This document shows, one piece after another, positions 1 through 6,848 of a DNA stretch of 7,169 nt. Source of the DNA: Actinomycetota bacterium. Its GTDB lineage: Bacteria > Actinomycetota > Actinomycetes > Streptosporangiales > Streptosporangiaceae. The position numbers were made by a program, and so were the translations under genes. Each line of letters starts with the position of its first letter. Position 1 is the first letter of the stretch. The notes beneath the pieces are model-generated. The model saw nothing but the letters and a program-made list of their open reading frames with translations, had not been told where the DNA came from and did not search any database. The stretch lies in NCBI GenBank assembly GCA_003168295.1, contig PMST01000637.1, positions 1 through 7,169 on the forward strand, written 5' to 3'.

Positions 1-729
1 GCGTCCTGCCCGGTCGCGATCGCGGTGTCGTGTTCGGCGGACCGGCAGGCGCTGGGGAAGATCACCGCCGACGGGGTGTTCCTCGAGCAGCTGGAGACCG
101 ACCCGGCACAGTACCTGCCGGACCCGTCGGGCATCGAGGACGAGGGTGAGGTGGTCGCCATCGACCTGAACCAGCCCATGGACGCCATCCGCGCCGAGCT
201 GACGAAATACCCGGTGCGGACCCGGGTGTCGCTGACCGGGTCGCTGGTCGTCGCCCGGGACATCGCGCACGCCAAGATCGCCGAACGGCTGGACGCGGGC
301 GAGCCCATGCCTTCGTATTTGCGCGACCATCCGGTCTACTACGCGGGCCCGGCCAAGACGCCGGAAGGCTACCCGTCCGGGTCGTTCGGGCCGACGACGG
401 CGGGCCGGATGGATTCGTACGTGGACCGGTTCCAGGCGGCGGGCGGGTCGCTGGTCATGCTGGCCAAGGGGAACCGCTCGGCCGCGGTGACCGCGGCCTG
501 CAAGCAGTACGGCGGGTTCTACCTCGGCTCTATCGGCGGCGCGGCGGCCCGGTTGGCCCAGGACTGCATCACCCGGGTTTCCGTGCTCGAGTACGAGGAG
601 CTCGGGATGGAAGCGGTGTGGCAGATCGAGGTCCGCGACTTCCCCGCATTCATCGTGGTCGACGACAAGGGCAACGACTTCTTCACCGACCCCTCCGGCC
701 CGGTCCTGAGCATCGGACCCCACCCATGA
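1..729 (+). CDS. Class I (4Fe-4S) fumarate hydratase, C-terminal part
   Basis: Converts fumarate and water to L-malate in the cytosolic TCA cycle. The frame is open from base 1, so this is the last 242 residues of a protein that is usually about 550 long; the true start is upstream. Seen: [61 protein letters not shown] and LGMEAVW, which are hallmark blocks of the FumA/FumB type. Spacing matches the catalytic residues I recall for Leishmania major fumarase: Cys11 here corresponds to the third cluster cysteine (Cys346), Arg86 to Arg421, Thr132 to Thr467, Arg136 to Arg471 and Lys156 to Lys491. The two other cluster cysteines lie outside the window. The stop TGA overlaps the ATG of fumC, which implies one operon. 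The GTG at 25 is internal and is not the start. Confidence 0.95.
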   Translation, partial: ASCPVAIAVSCSADRQALGKITADGVFLEQLETDPAQYLPDPSGIEDEGEVVAIDLNQPMDAIRAELTKYPVRTRVSLTGSLVVARDIAHAKIAERLDAGEPMPSYLRDHPVYYAGPAKTPEGYPSGSFGPTTAGRMDSYVDRFQAAGGSLVMLAKGNRSAAVTAACKQYGGFYLGSIGGAAARLAQDCITRVSVLEYEELGMEAVWQIEVRDFPAFIVVDDKGNDFFTDPSGPVLSIGPHP

Positions 730-2126
730 CTACCCGGGTTGAGCACGACTCGATGGGGGAAGTGCTCGTGCCCGCCGACGCGCTGTGGGGGGCGCAGACG
801 CAGCGGGCGGTGGAGAACTTCCCGGTGTCGGGGGAGCGCATCGGCCGGAACATGATCGGGGCGCTCGGCGCGATCAAGGGCACCGCGGCCCGGGTCAACG
901 CGGAGCTTGGCGTGCTCGACGCGGACATGGCGGACGCGATTCATGACGCGGCCGCCGCGGTGGCGCGGGGGGAGTACGACGGGGAGTTCCCGGTCGACGT
1001 GTTCCAGACCGGGTCGGGAACCTCGAGCAACATGAACGCCAACGAGGTTATCGCGACGCTGGCTTCTCGCCGACTCGGGCGACCGGTGCATCCGAACGAC
1101 CACGTCAACGCGTCCCAGTCCTCCAACGACGTGTTCCCGTCGGCGATCCACCTGGCCGCCACCAGGCTGCTGGCGCTCGAGCTGATCCCGGCGCTTGACC
1201 ACCTCGCGGCGGCGTTCGAGGCCAAGGCGGCGGAGTTCGCCACCGTGGTCAAGGTCGGCCGCACCCACCTGATGGACGCGGTGCCGGTGACTTTGGGCCA
1301 GGAGTTCGGCGGCTACGCGGCGGCCATTCGTCATGATGCGGAACGGACGGTGGCGATCCTTCCCCGGCTAGGTGAACTGCCTCTCGGGGGGACGGCCACC
1401 GGAACCGGGCTCAACGCGCCACCCGGATTCGCGCGCCGGGTGAACGAGCGGCTGGCCTCATCCATGAAACTGCCGCTGACGCAGGCGCGGAACCACTTCG
1501 AGGCGGCCGGGGCGCGGGACGCGCTGGTGGAAGCCAGCGGCGTTTTGCGGGTCACCGCGGTCAGCCTGTACAAGATCTGCAACGACCTGCGCTGGATGGG
1601 GTCGGGGCCGCGGGCCGGGCTGGGCGAGATCTCGATCCCGGACCTGCAACCGGGTTCGTCGATCATGCCGGGCAAGGTCAACCCGGTCATCTGCGAGGCG
1701 GTGTGCCAGGTGTGCACGCAGGTGATCGGGAACGACGCGGCGGTGGCGTTCGGCGGGGCGGCGGGCAATTTCGAGCTGAACGTCATGATGCCGGTGATCG
1801 CGCGCAACCTGCTTGCCTCGGCCCGGCTGCTGACGGCGGTAGTGCCGCTGCTGGCCGACCGCTGCGTGGCCGGGATCAGTCCTTTTGCCGAACGGATGCG
1901 GCAGCTGGCCGAGTCGTCGCCGGTCATCGTCACCGCGCTGAACAGGTTTATCGGATACGAAGCCGCGGCGCAGGTGGCGCACGAGGCGCTGGAGACCGGT
2001 GAGACCATCCGCTCGATCGTGCTTTCCCGGGGCTACGTCTCACGCGGCGACATCACCGAGGCGCAGCTCGACGCGGCCCTGGATGTGCTGGCGATGACGC
2101 ACGCCAAGCGAGCCGAAGGCGAGTGA
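726..2126 (+). CDS. fumC: Class II fumarate hydratase (FumC)
   Basis: Iron-independent, tetrameric fumarase of the aspartase/fumarase superfamily; it catalyses fumarate to L-malate in the cytosol. The protein has 466 residues, almost the length of E. coli FumC (467). Motifs in order: [13 protein letters not shown] (96-108, substrate site), [15 protein letters not shown] (128-142), [12 protein letters not shown] (178-189, with His181 as the active-site histidine) and the superfamily signature [10 protein letters not shown] (310-319), with Ser311 equivalent to catalytic Ser318 and Lys317/Asn319 as substrate ligands. The start is the ATG at 726: it begins the conserved [27 protein letters not shown] segment and overlaps the preceding stop as ATGA. 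An in-frame extension back to 618 only reads the end of the upstream fumarase out of frame. There is a weak Shine-Dalgarno (GGA, 8 nt upstream), so translation probably depends on coupling. A 101-bp gap follows before the kinase. Confidence 0.97.
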   Translation: MTTRVEHDSMGEVLVPADALWGAQTQRAVENFPVSGERIGRNMIGALGAIKGTAARVNAELGVLDADMADAIHDAAAAVARGEYDGEFPVDVFQTGSGTSSNMNANEVIATLASRRLGRPVHPNDHVNASQSSNDVFPSAIHLAATRLLALELIPALDHLAAAFEAKAAEFATVVKVGRTHLMDAVPVTLGQEFGGYAAAIRHDAERTVAILPRLGELPLGGTATGTGLNAPPGFARRVNERLASSMKLPLTQARNHFEAAGARDALVEASGVLRVTAVSLYKICNDLRWMGSGPRAGLGEISIPDLQPGSSIMPGKVNPVICEAVCQVCTQVIGNDAAVAFGGAAGNFELNVMMPVIARNLLASARLLTAVVPLLADRCVAGISPFAERMRQLAESSPVIVTALNRFIGYEAAAQVAHEALETGETIRSIVLSRGYVSRGDITEAQLDAALDVLAMTHAKRAEGE

Positions 2127-2215
2127 GCCGAAGGGCCGGAGAATCACAGAGCACAGTCTGGTGACACTTAATCAATGCTTAGCCGTCTGCCAGAGACCTT
2201 TCAGCGAACACCGTG

Positions 2216-2230
2216 TATGGTCCGCCTATG
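2216..2230 (+). promoter_or_regulatory. Candidate leaderless promoter/start of the kinase gene
   Basis: TATGGT (2216-2221), six bases, then ATG at 2228. This fits the TANNNT-N6-ATG arrangement typical of leaderless actinobacterial transcripts, in which the transcript begins at the A of the start codon. No Shine-Dalgarno is visible upstream of the ATG, which agrees. No convincing -35 hexamer was found, so this remains a pattern-based call. The 101-bp gap after fumC otherwise shows nothing distinct. Confidence 0.4.
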
Positions 2231-4468
2231 CACCCTTTGGCGGACACCGGGCGAGTCATCGCCGGGCGCTACCGTCTGCAGGCCCCCATCGGCCGCGGTG
2301 CCATGGGGGTTGTGTGGCGTGCCCGCGATCAGCTCCTTGACCGCGATGTCGCGGTCAAGGAAGTCCAGATAGCCGACACCCTCACCGACGAAGAGCGGGC
2401 GCAGGCCTACCAGCGGACGCTGCGCGAGGCCAAGACCGCGGCCCGGCTCAACCACCCGGCGGTGGTGACCGTCTACGACGTGGCCGAGGACGAAGGCCGC
2501 CCCTGGATCGTCATGCAGCTGATCAACGCGCAGTCCCTGGACCAGGTGCTCGCGGCGTCAGGTCCGCTGTCGCCGCGGCGGACCGCCGAGATCGGCCGCC
2601 AGCTGCTCTCCGCGCTGACCGTCGCGCACGCCGCCGGGGTGATGCACCGGGACGTCAAGCCGAGCAACGTCCTGCTCGGCCCGGACGACCGGGCCGTGCT
2701 CACCGACTTCGGCATCGCCACCTTCGCCGACGACCCCAAGCTCACCCAGACCGGCATGGTGATGGGCTCGCCCGGGTTCACCGCACCCGAGCGGATCCGC
2801 GGCGAAGACGCCTCCCCCGCGTCCGACCTGTGGTCACTCGGCGCGACCCTGTTCGCGGCCGTCGAAGGGCACGGCCCCTTCGAGCAGCGCGGCGGGGCGC
2901 TCACCACGATGTCCGCCATCATCAACGAAGACGCCCCCGGGGCAGCGACCGCGGGCGCGCTGGCACCTGTGATCGCCGCGCTGCTGCGCCGTGAGCCCAG
3001 TGACCGGCCGGACGCGGGGACGGCCGCGCGGATGATCACCGAGGTGCTGCCGCAGCTAGCCGACCGGACCGGCGGCACGCCGACCGGCTACGTGCCGACC
3101 GCTCTGTCCGCGTCACCGCCGAAACCGTCCCAGCCCGGTGCGTCCCGGCTCGGTGCGGGCCAGCCCGGTGCGTCACGGCCCGGTGCGCCCCTGTCCGGTG
3201 CGCCCCTGTCCGGTGCGGGCCAGCCCGGCGCGGGCCAGGCCGGTGCGTCCGAGCCCGGCGCGGGCCAGCCCGGTCCGGTTCCGGCGTCGGCGGCCCCGCC
3301 CTGGGTGCCCCAGCCGAGCGAGACGGCACTGGATGTCGCCTCGGCCGAGCAGACGATCTCGCGGGAGCCATCCGGCCTAGGGTCGGCCAGTACCGGTCCG
3401 CCAGGTGGCCAGCAGACCCCCGGCCCGACCGCGCCGACCGCGCCGGTTCCGGTCATGGGCGACGCGGGGCGGTACGGGTCCTCGGCCCGGCCCGAGGCGC
3501 CGGCGCCAGATTTCTCGTCCTGGTACGACCCTTCGCCTCGGTCCGGCCCGGCGGCTCCGCCCGGCTCCGGCCCGGCACCGGGCTCCGGCTCGACGCAGTG
3601 GCCTGGCTCCGAATACCCGGCTCCGCTCGGTTATGGCCCCGGTCCCCAGCCTGGGTCCGCGTCCCAGCCCGGCTCCGCGTCGTACCCTGGCTCCGCGTCG
3701 CAGCCCGGCTCCGCGTCCCAGCCTGGCGCGGGTTCCGTGCCCTGGTCGGGCGCCCAGCCGGGGTACACGCCGGGCCGACGCGAGCGGTCCGGCCTGTGGT
3801 GGAAGATCGCCCTGGTGGTGCTGGCCGTAATCGGCGCGGGCGCGGGCGCGGCCGTCGTCTTGCTGATCCATCACAATGACACCGCCGCGGCGCACGGCAC
3901 GGGGTCATCGTCATCTTCCTCGTCGACGTCGACGAACACGCTCCCGCCGTCCACCCTGCAGATCGTCGATGCGATCAACAAGCAGTCCACGGGAACGCTG
4001 CCAGCAGGCTACGCGACCTCGTCCCAGCCGGCCGCGGCCAACGAGACGGCCGGCTTCAGCCTGGCCGCGCCGACCAGCTGGAAGTCGTCCACCAGCGGCT
4101 ATCAGACGTATCTACGCGACCCCACGCTGGCGAACGTGAACCTGCTCGTGGACCTGACGCCGCATACCCACATGAATGACATGCTGGCAGAAGCGACGTA
4201 CATCAGGAATCAGTCCCAGACCCGCTTCCCCGGTTACAAGCAACTGGGGCTGGCCCGGCTGACGATCCGCGGCCAGCCGGGGTCCTACTGGAAGTTCACC
4301 TGGGATGACGCGGGCGTCCAGCAGGAGGCTATCGACCTGCTGTATGTCGCGCAGACTTCGGCGGGTCCGCAGTCCTACGCGCTGTACATGACCGCGCCGG
4401 TCAGCGAGTGGAACCAGATGCGGCCGGTCTTCGACGAGGAGATGGAGACCTTCAACCCGATGACGTAG
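2228..4468 (+). CDS. PknB-type membrane Ser/Thr protein kinase with extracytoplasmic domain
   Basis: A 746-residue Hanks-type kinase. Seen: Gly-rich loop GRGAMGVV (22-29), VAVK with Lys44, probable alpha-C Glu67, HRDVKPSN (140-147, catalytic Asp142), DFG (160-162), activation loop TQT (Thr173 and Thr175, placed like the PknB autophosphorylation pair), APE (186-188) and DLWSLG (200-205). A disordered Pro/Gly/Ala/Ser linker (about 281-521) holds two different peptide repeats. One membrane helix (about 527-547, IALVVLAVIGAGAGAAVVLL) follows basic RRER, then a Ser/Thr stalk and a roughly 135-residue outer domain (609-742, GFSLAAPTSWK to MRPVFDEEMETF). The outer domain is not PASTA; it resembles PsbP/Mog1-like sensor domains, which is inference. 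I find no cysteine anywhere in the protein. The start is the ATG at 2228, because the kinase fold begins soon after (GRYRLQAPIGRG); GTG at 2213 would add five residues. The gene faces the SLT-type genes convergently, and its substrate is unknown. Confidence 0.95.
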   Translation: MHPLADTGRVIAGRYRLQAPIGRGAMGVVWRARDQLLDRDVAVKEVQIADTLTDEERAQAYQRTLREAKTAARLNHPAVVTVYDVAEDEGRPWIVMQLINAQSLDQVLAASGPLSPRRTAEIGRQLLSALTVAHAAGVMHRDVKPSNVLLGPDDRAVLTDFGIATFADDPKLTQTGMVMGSPGFTAPERIRGEDASPASDLWSLGATLFAAVEGHGPFEQRGGALTTMSAIINEDAPGAATAGALAPVIAALLRREPSDRPDAGTAARMITEVLPQLADRTGGTPTGYVPTALSASPPKPSQPGASRLGAGQPGASRPGAPLSGAPLSGAGQPGAGQAGASEPGAGQPGPVPASAAPPWVPQPSETALDVASAEQTISREPSGLGSASTGPPGGQQTPGPTAPTAPVPVMGDAGRYGSSARPEAPAPDFSSWYDPSPRSGPAAPPGSGPAPGSGSTQWPGSEYPAPLGYGPGPQPGSASQPGSASYPGSASQPGSASQPGAGSVPWSGAQPGYTPGRRERSGLWWKIALVVLAVIGAGAGAAVVLLIHHNDTAAAHGTGSSSSSSSTSTNTLPPSTLQIVDAINKQSTGTLPAGYATSSQPAAANETAGFSLAAPTSWKSSTSGYQTYLRDPTLANVNLLVDLTPHTHMNDMLAEATYIRNQSQTRFPGYKQLGLARLTIRGQPGSYWKFTWDDAGVQQEAIDLLYVAQTSAGPQSYALYMTAPVSEWNQMRPVFDEEMETFNPMT
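3134..3268 (+). repeat. 15-bp in-frame tandem repeat in the kinase linker
   Basis: Nine units of 15 bp with consensus CCCGGTGCGGGCCAG, followed by a partial tenth. They encode the pentapeptide (P/L/S/A)GA(S/G/P)(R/Q/L/E), residues 303-347. Units differ at codons 1, 4 and 5 while GGT/GGC-GCG is constant, so they have diverged since duplication. Part of the intracellular disordered linker between the kinase domain and the membrane. Confidence 0.9.
3647..3736 (+). repeat. 18-bp in-frame tandem repeat in the kinase linker
   Basis: Five units of 18 bp encoding QPGSAS, QPGSAS, YPGSAS, QPGSAS and QPGAGS (residues 474-503). The unit length and sequence differ from the 15-bp array upstream, so the two expanded independently. 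The array ends about 23 residues before the membrane helix. Confidence 0.9.
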
Positions 4469-4497
4469 CCGGGCCACCCGATGACGTAACCGGGTCC
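4456..4497 (+). repeat. 21-bp tandem duplication spanning the kinase stop codon
   Basis: Unit 1 (4456-4476) and unit 2 (4477-4497) share 17 of their first 18 bases: CCCGATGACGTA, then G or A, then CCGGG. Unit 1 contains the kinase stop TAG (4466-4468) and unit 2 carries an in-frame TAA (4487-4489) because 21 bp preserves the frame. Readthrough of the first stop would add only seven residues ending in the same PMT. Confidence 0.85.
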
Positions 4498-4546
4498 GCC
4501 GGGCTCGCTGGCTCCGGCCGTACACCTTCGGATGCTGGTCGCTCAA

Positions 4547-4596
4547 TGATCGTGGATCGCTACTACCCGCGGAGGGGAGGTAGCGATCCACGATCA
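4547..4596. terminator. Bidirectional hairpin terminator between convergent genes
   Basis: A perfect 17-bp inverted repeat, TGATCGTGGATCGCTAC (4547-4563) with its complement at 4580-4596. The inner part can extend with a T-G wobble, one A-A mismatch and three C-G pairs around a six-base loop. It starts 79 bases after the kinase stop and 23 bases after the stop of the minus-strand gene, so it can serve both. No T-tract flanks it, which is common for GC-rich actinobacterial terminators. The arms include GATC-rich sequence and could also be a dispersed repeat. Confidence 0.75.
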
Positions 4597-4618
4597 CCGT
4601 CTCGGCTTGGCAAAGGAT

Positions 4619-5428
4619 CTAGTACCAGCCGGTGGCCTGTTCGTGAGCCCAGGCTGCGCAGGGGGACCCGTAGGTGTCCTTGATGTACTCCAGGCCCCAC
4701 TTGATCTGCGTCGCCGCACTGGTCTGCCAGTCCGGTCCGGCGCTGGCCATCTTGTCTCCGGGCAGCGCCTGCGGGATGCCGTAGGCGCCGGAGGGGTTCT
4801 CGGCGGTCACGCTCCAGCGGCTTTCCTCGGCCCACAAGGGGTCCAGGCAGGCGAACTGGCTGGATGACCAGCCGAATGAACCGAGCATCGCCTCGGCCAT
4901 CTGCTCCGGCGAGCCGGAGCGGGCCACGGCGGCCGCGGTGGCCGTCGGCTGCGGCGAGGCGGACGGGGCCGCAGACTGAATCGCGGTGGCCGTGGCGCCG
5001 ACGGTGGCCGTGGGTGCCGCGACAGCGGTGGCAGCAGCAGCAGCTGCGGTTCGGGCCGCGGCGGCCTGCTTCGCGGCCCGCTTCTGTGCCGCGATCCATT
5101 GTGCGACCGCGTAGTGCACCTGGGCGGCGCGGACCTGGGACGCCCGCTGCGCGAAGGTAACGCTGGTTAGCTGGTAGGCGACGTCGGCCTGCGGCGGGGT
5201 TAGCTGGTCGGTGCCGGTCAGCCGCAGCACCCCGTTAACGCCGGGGGCACGGCTGACGATGAGTCCGGTGGCTTGCGCGGACCCGGACGGGCTGAGGTGT
5301 CCGGCGGAGCCTGATGTCCATGTGGTTGTGGTGGCCGTCGCCGACGCGGCGGTGGCGAGAGAGAGCGCGCCGGCCGCGACGAGGATGGCCTTGGTTCGAC
5401 CGAATTGAATTTTCCGATGCCGTGACAA
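4619..5428 (-). CDS. Secreted SLT/APF-type transglycosylase-like protein (paralog 1)
   Basis: Predicted exported peptidoglycan-active protein of 269 residues. Seen: basic start (SRHRKIQFGRTK), hydrophobic segment ILVAAGALSLATAASA with a likely signal-peptidase site near residue 30, an unrecognised stretch (31-90), an Ala-rich helical linker (about 92-170) and a C-terminal domain (174-269). The C-terminal domain has WAEESRWSVTAEN, with Glu202 as the presumed catalytic acid, then SGAYGIPQALPGDKMASAG, WGLEYIKDTYGSPCAAW and a terminal GWY. Cys194 and Cys257 could form a disulfide. This C-terminus is typical of actinobacterial proteins called 'transglycosylase SLT domain' or 'aggregation-promoting factor C-terminal-like'; activity is inferred. 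The start is TTG at 5428-5426, with GAAAGG ending 5 nt upstream, and the paralog has the same arrangement. It is separated by 472 bp from the upstream paralog, so it probably has its own promoter. Confidence 0.88.
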   Translation of the reverse strand: MSRHRKIQFGRTKAILVAAGALSLATAASATATTTTWTSGSAGHLSPSGSAQATGLIVSRAPGVNGVLRLTGTDQLTPPQADVAYQLTSVTFAQRASQVRAAQVHYAVAQWIAAQKRAAKQAAAARTAAAAAATAVAAPTATVGATATAIQSAAPSASPQPTATAAAVARSGSPEQMAEAMLGSFGWSSSQFACLDPLWAEESRWSVTAENPSGAYGIPQALPGDKMASAGPDWQTSAATQIKWGLEYIKDTYGSPCAAWAHEQATGWY

Positions 5429-5433
5429 AGGGG

Positions 5434-5439
5434 CCTTTC
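5434..5439 (-). promoter_or_regulatory. Ribosome binding site deciding a TTG start
   Basis: On the minus strand GAAAGG lies 5 nt before the TTG at 5428. It fixes the TTG as start, since no ATG or GTG is available at a sensible place before the signal peptide. The AAAG of this site could pair weakly with CTTT next to the start codon. Confidence 0.7.
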
Positions 5440-5445
5440 GGTGGC

Positions 5446-5501
5446 TCGCGTCACGCGATCTGTTTCACCCTTGATCGCAACTGCCACCATCACGGCGGCA
5501 G
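5446..5501 (-). other. Two hairpins in the leader of paralog 1
   Basis: Read on the minus strand, 5501-5481 folds as an 8-bp stem (CTGCCGCC pairing with GGTGGCAG, one G-U pair) around loop GTGAT. Bases 5458-5446 fold as TCGCG-TGA-CGCGA, a perfect 5-bp stem just upstream of the ribosome binding site. They may be a structured 5' leader; I could not match them to a known riboswitch. Confidence 0.4.
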
Positions 5502-5625
5502 GCATCTGCGCGGAGACGTGGCGCGGGTCAGGGCGCCGGGCTAACTCTAGGTTGCCATCCCACGAGCGGGGTGCTGTCGGATATCTACCATGCCTGACAA
5601 CAATGCGTTCAGTGACCGAAATCGG

Positions 5626-5641
5626 TGTGAGCTAGATCACC
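5626..5641. promoter_or_regulatory. CRP/GlxR-like operator upstream of paralog 1
   Basis: TGTGAGCTAGATCACC matches TGTGA-N6-TCACA at 9 of 10 fixed positions, and its centre (GCTAGA) also resembles the E. coli CRP consensus core. It lies about 198 bp upstream of the TTG start of the minus-strand gene. Known: CRP-family regulators in mycobacteria and corynebacteria bind this motif. Binding here is inference. Confidence 0.5.
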
Positions 5642-5900
5642 ACCGTCCGTAATCCATCCGTCGCTGACCGGAAATTGCCCCGTCTACCTACGGTTTCACC
5701 GTTTAGCGAACAGCACGGACAATTTCTATGATGAGACTCACACACGAGCCAAAACTTCTCACGAAGTATGACATCGGGCGCCTTAACCCCCATCATTGCG
5801 TCACCTGCCGGCCGGTTCAGGTCAGCACGCGGTTAATGCTCGCTAACGCCACGTATTAAACCTGTCACAAGGCGCTGCATGTGGTGTGGGCGATTTACGG

Positions 5901-6596
5901 TCAGTAGTAGCCGTTGGCTTCCTCGAAAGCCCAGGCGCTACACGGATTTCCGTAGATGTCCTTGATGTAGCCGAGGCCCCACCTGATCTGGGTCGCCGGG
6001 TCCGTCTGCCAGTCCGCTCCGGCGCTGGCCATCTTGCTTCCCGGCAGCGCCTGCGGGATGCCGTACGCGCCGCTGGCGTTCTCCGCGTCGTACACCCAGC
6101 CGCTCTCCCGGTTCCAGATGTCTTTCAGGCAGCCGAAATAAGTCTCCGGGCTGAAGCCGAAGCTGGCCATCATGTTGTAGGCGATGGACTGCGCGGTGCC
6201 CGGGTCCGGGGGGCTGGATGTGACGAAGATGACTCCGCCGCCACCCCCGGTTCCGGAGCCGGTACCGCCGCCGGTCGACGGGTTGGCCGCCGCGAGCTGG
6301 GCGGGCGAGGCCAGCTTGGGCTTGGCCACCACGGTCAGCGTGCGGGCCGCGGCGGTCATCGCGATCAACTGCTCGCGCTCGGACTCGAGCAGGGCCATGG
6401 TGTGGCTCCCCGGCACCGCCTCAATGGCCTCGGCGGCACTGAAGGCACCCGATCCGGGCGCGAAAACCACCGCGCCCACCGCTACCCCGATAACCGCGAT
6501 GGCCGCGATCACGGCGGCCGGAAAGACAATGCCAAAACGTCGGAACAAGCCCCGTTTACGCCGACTGCTACGTGCCCCAGTGCGGTGTTGCGACAA
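5901..6596 (-). CDS. Membrane-anchored or secreted SLT/APF-type transglycosylase-like protein (paralog 2)
   Basis: 231 residues. A very basic N-terminus (RSSRRKRGLFRR) precedes a hydrophobic helix (about 22-46), which is either a signal anchor or a signal peptide. A short helical region (about 52-90), a Gly-rich linker GGGTGSGTGGGGG (109-121) and the C-terminal domain (about 136-231) follow. That domain has WNRESGWVYDAEN with presumed catalytic Glu164, SGAYGIPQALPGSKMASAG, WGLGYIKDIYGNPCSAW and terminal GYY; Cys156 and Cys219 match the cysteine pair of paralog 1. The domain is about 63% identical to paralog 1 by hand count, while the N-terminal halves are unrelated, so only the enzymatic module is conserved. 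The start chosen is TTG at 6596-6594, with GAAGGG 6 nt upstream; it gives MSQHR, matching MSRHR of paralog 1. The frame stays open to 6710, but that extension has no such signal. Cell-wall remodelling is inferred. Confidence 0.87.
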   Translation of the reverse strand: MSQHRTGARSSRRKRGLFRRFGIVFPAAVIAAIAVIGVAVGAVVFAPGSGAFSAAEAIEAVPGSHTMALLESEREQLIAMTAAARTLTVVAKPKLASPAQLAAANPSTGGGTGSGTGGGGGVIFVTSSPPDPGTAQSIAYNMMASFGFSPETYFGCLKDIWNRESGWVYDAENASGAYGIPQALPGSKMASAGADWQTDPATQIRWGLGYIKDIYGNPCSAWAFEEANGYY

Positions 6597-6602
6597 GGCA
6601 AT

Positions 6603-6608
6603 CCCTTC
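6603..6608 (-). promoter_or_regulatory. Ribosome binding site deciding the TTG start of paralog 2
   Basis: On the minus strand GAAGGG ends 6 nt before TTG at 6596. This favours the 231-residue product over a 269-residue one starting at 6710. Confidence 0.65.
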
Positions 6609-6804
6609 GTCCGGCCATACCCGCCTGATGCCAGGTGCCGAATCGAAGTTGCCACGGCACACTAGCTGCGAGCCCACGCGGTAAACCGCTGCGCCGCCAG
6701 CCCGCTGCACCTGACCTAATGCGCCGCATGGCTCGCCTCGCGCAAGTACCGCTGGCGCTCAGAATGCCAGAAATATCCCCCTGCCGCGCAGCACTTGGAC
6801 GAGA

Positions 6805-6820
6805 AACCCGGCGCCGGGTT
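6805..6820. promoter_or_regulatory. Perfect 16-bp palindrome
   Basis: AACCCGGCGCCGGGTT is a perfect dyad, 12 bp from the CRP-like site. It may be an operator for a second regulator. With no loop it would make a poor RNA hairpin unless four central bases stay open. Confidence 0.5.
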
Positions 6821-6832
6821 GCCGGCATTGAC

Positions 6833-6848
6833 TGTGATCGCGGTCACA
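6833..6848. promoter_or_regulatory. Perfect CRP/GlxR-like operator
   Basis: TGTGATCGCGGTCACA matches TGTGA-N6-TCACA at all ten fixed positions, and the outer C/G pair also matches (6832 and 6849). It lies about 237 bp upstream of the TTG of paralog 2 on the minus strand and about 65 bp before the truncated plus-strand frame, so it could serve a divergent pair. Known: CRP (Rv3676) controls rpfA through such a site in Mycobacterium tuberculosis. Confidence 0.6.

Larger units (their letters stand above)
5429..5900. other. 472-bp intergenic region between the two paralogs
   Basis: No convincing gene is visible on either strand. The part at about 5580-5880 is clearly less GC-rich than the flanking genes, as expected of a regulatory region. 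It holds a CRP-like site (5626-5641), two leader hairpins nearer the gene, a short overlapping inverted repeat ACCGA-AA-TCGGT (5615-5626) and a small hairpin ACTTC-TCAC-GAAGT (5754-5767). No strong terminator was found after the stop of paralog 2 at 5901. A weak -10-like TAGATA on the minus strand (5587-5582) would put the CRP-like site about 60 bp upstream of a start point; this is tentative. Confidence 0.6.

Noticed and set aside
618..725. In-frame 36-residue N-terminal extension of fumC
   Set aside because: It only reads the end of the class I fumarase in a wrong frame; FumC homology begins just after the ATG at 726.
1331..2008. Long reverse-strand open frame inside fumC
   Set aside because: GC-rich shadow of fumC with low-complexity content and no recognisable domain; other reverse frames at 519-1334, 2473-3078 and 3377-3914 are rejected for the same reason.
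5429..5880. c-di-AMP (ydaO) or c-di-GMP riboswitch upstream of paralog 1
   Set aside because: Isolated matches (GGGTGAA, CCGACAGC, GGTAGGTAG on the minus strand) occur, but in the wrong order and without the other conserved blocks.
6597..6710. N-terminal extension of paralog 2 up to 6710
   Set aside because: The TTG at 6596 has a good ribosome binding site and gives the same N-terminal pattern as paralog 1; the extension has no start signal and would bury the export helix.
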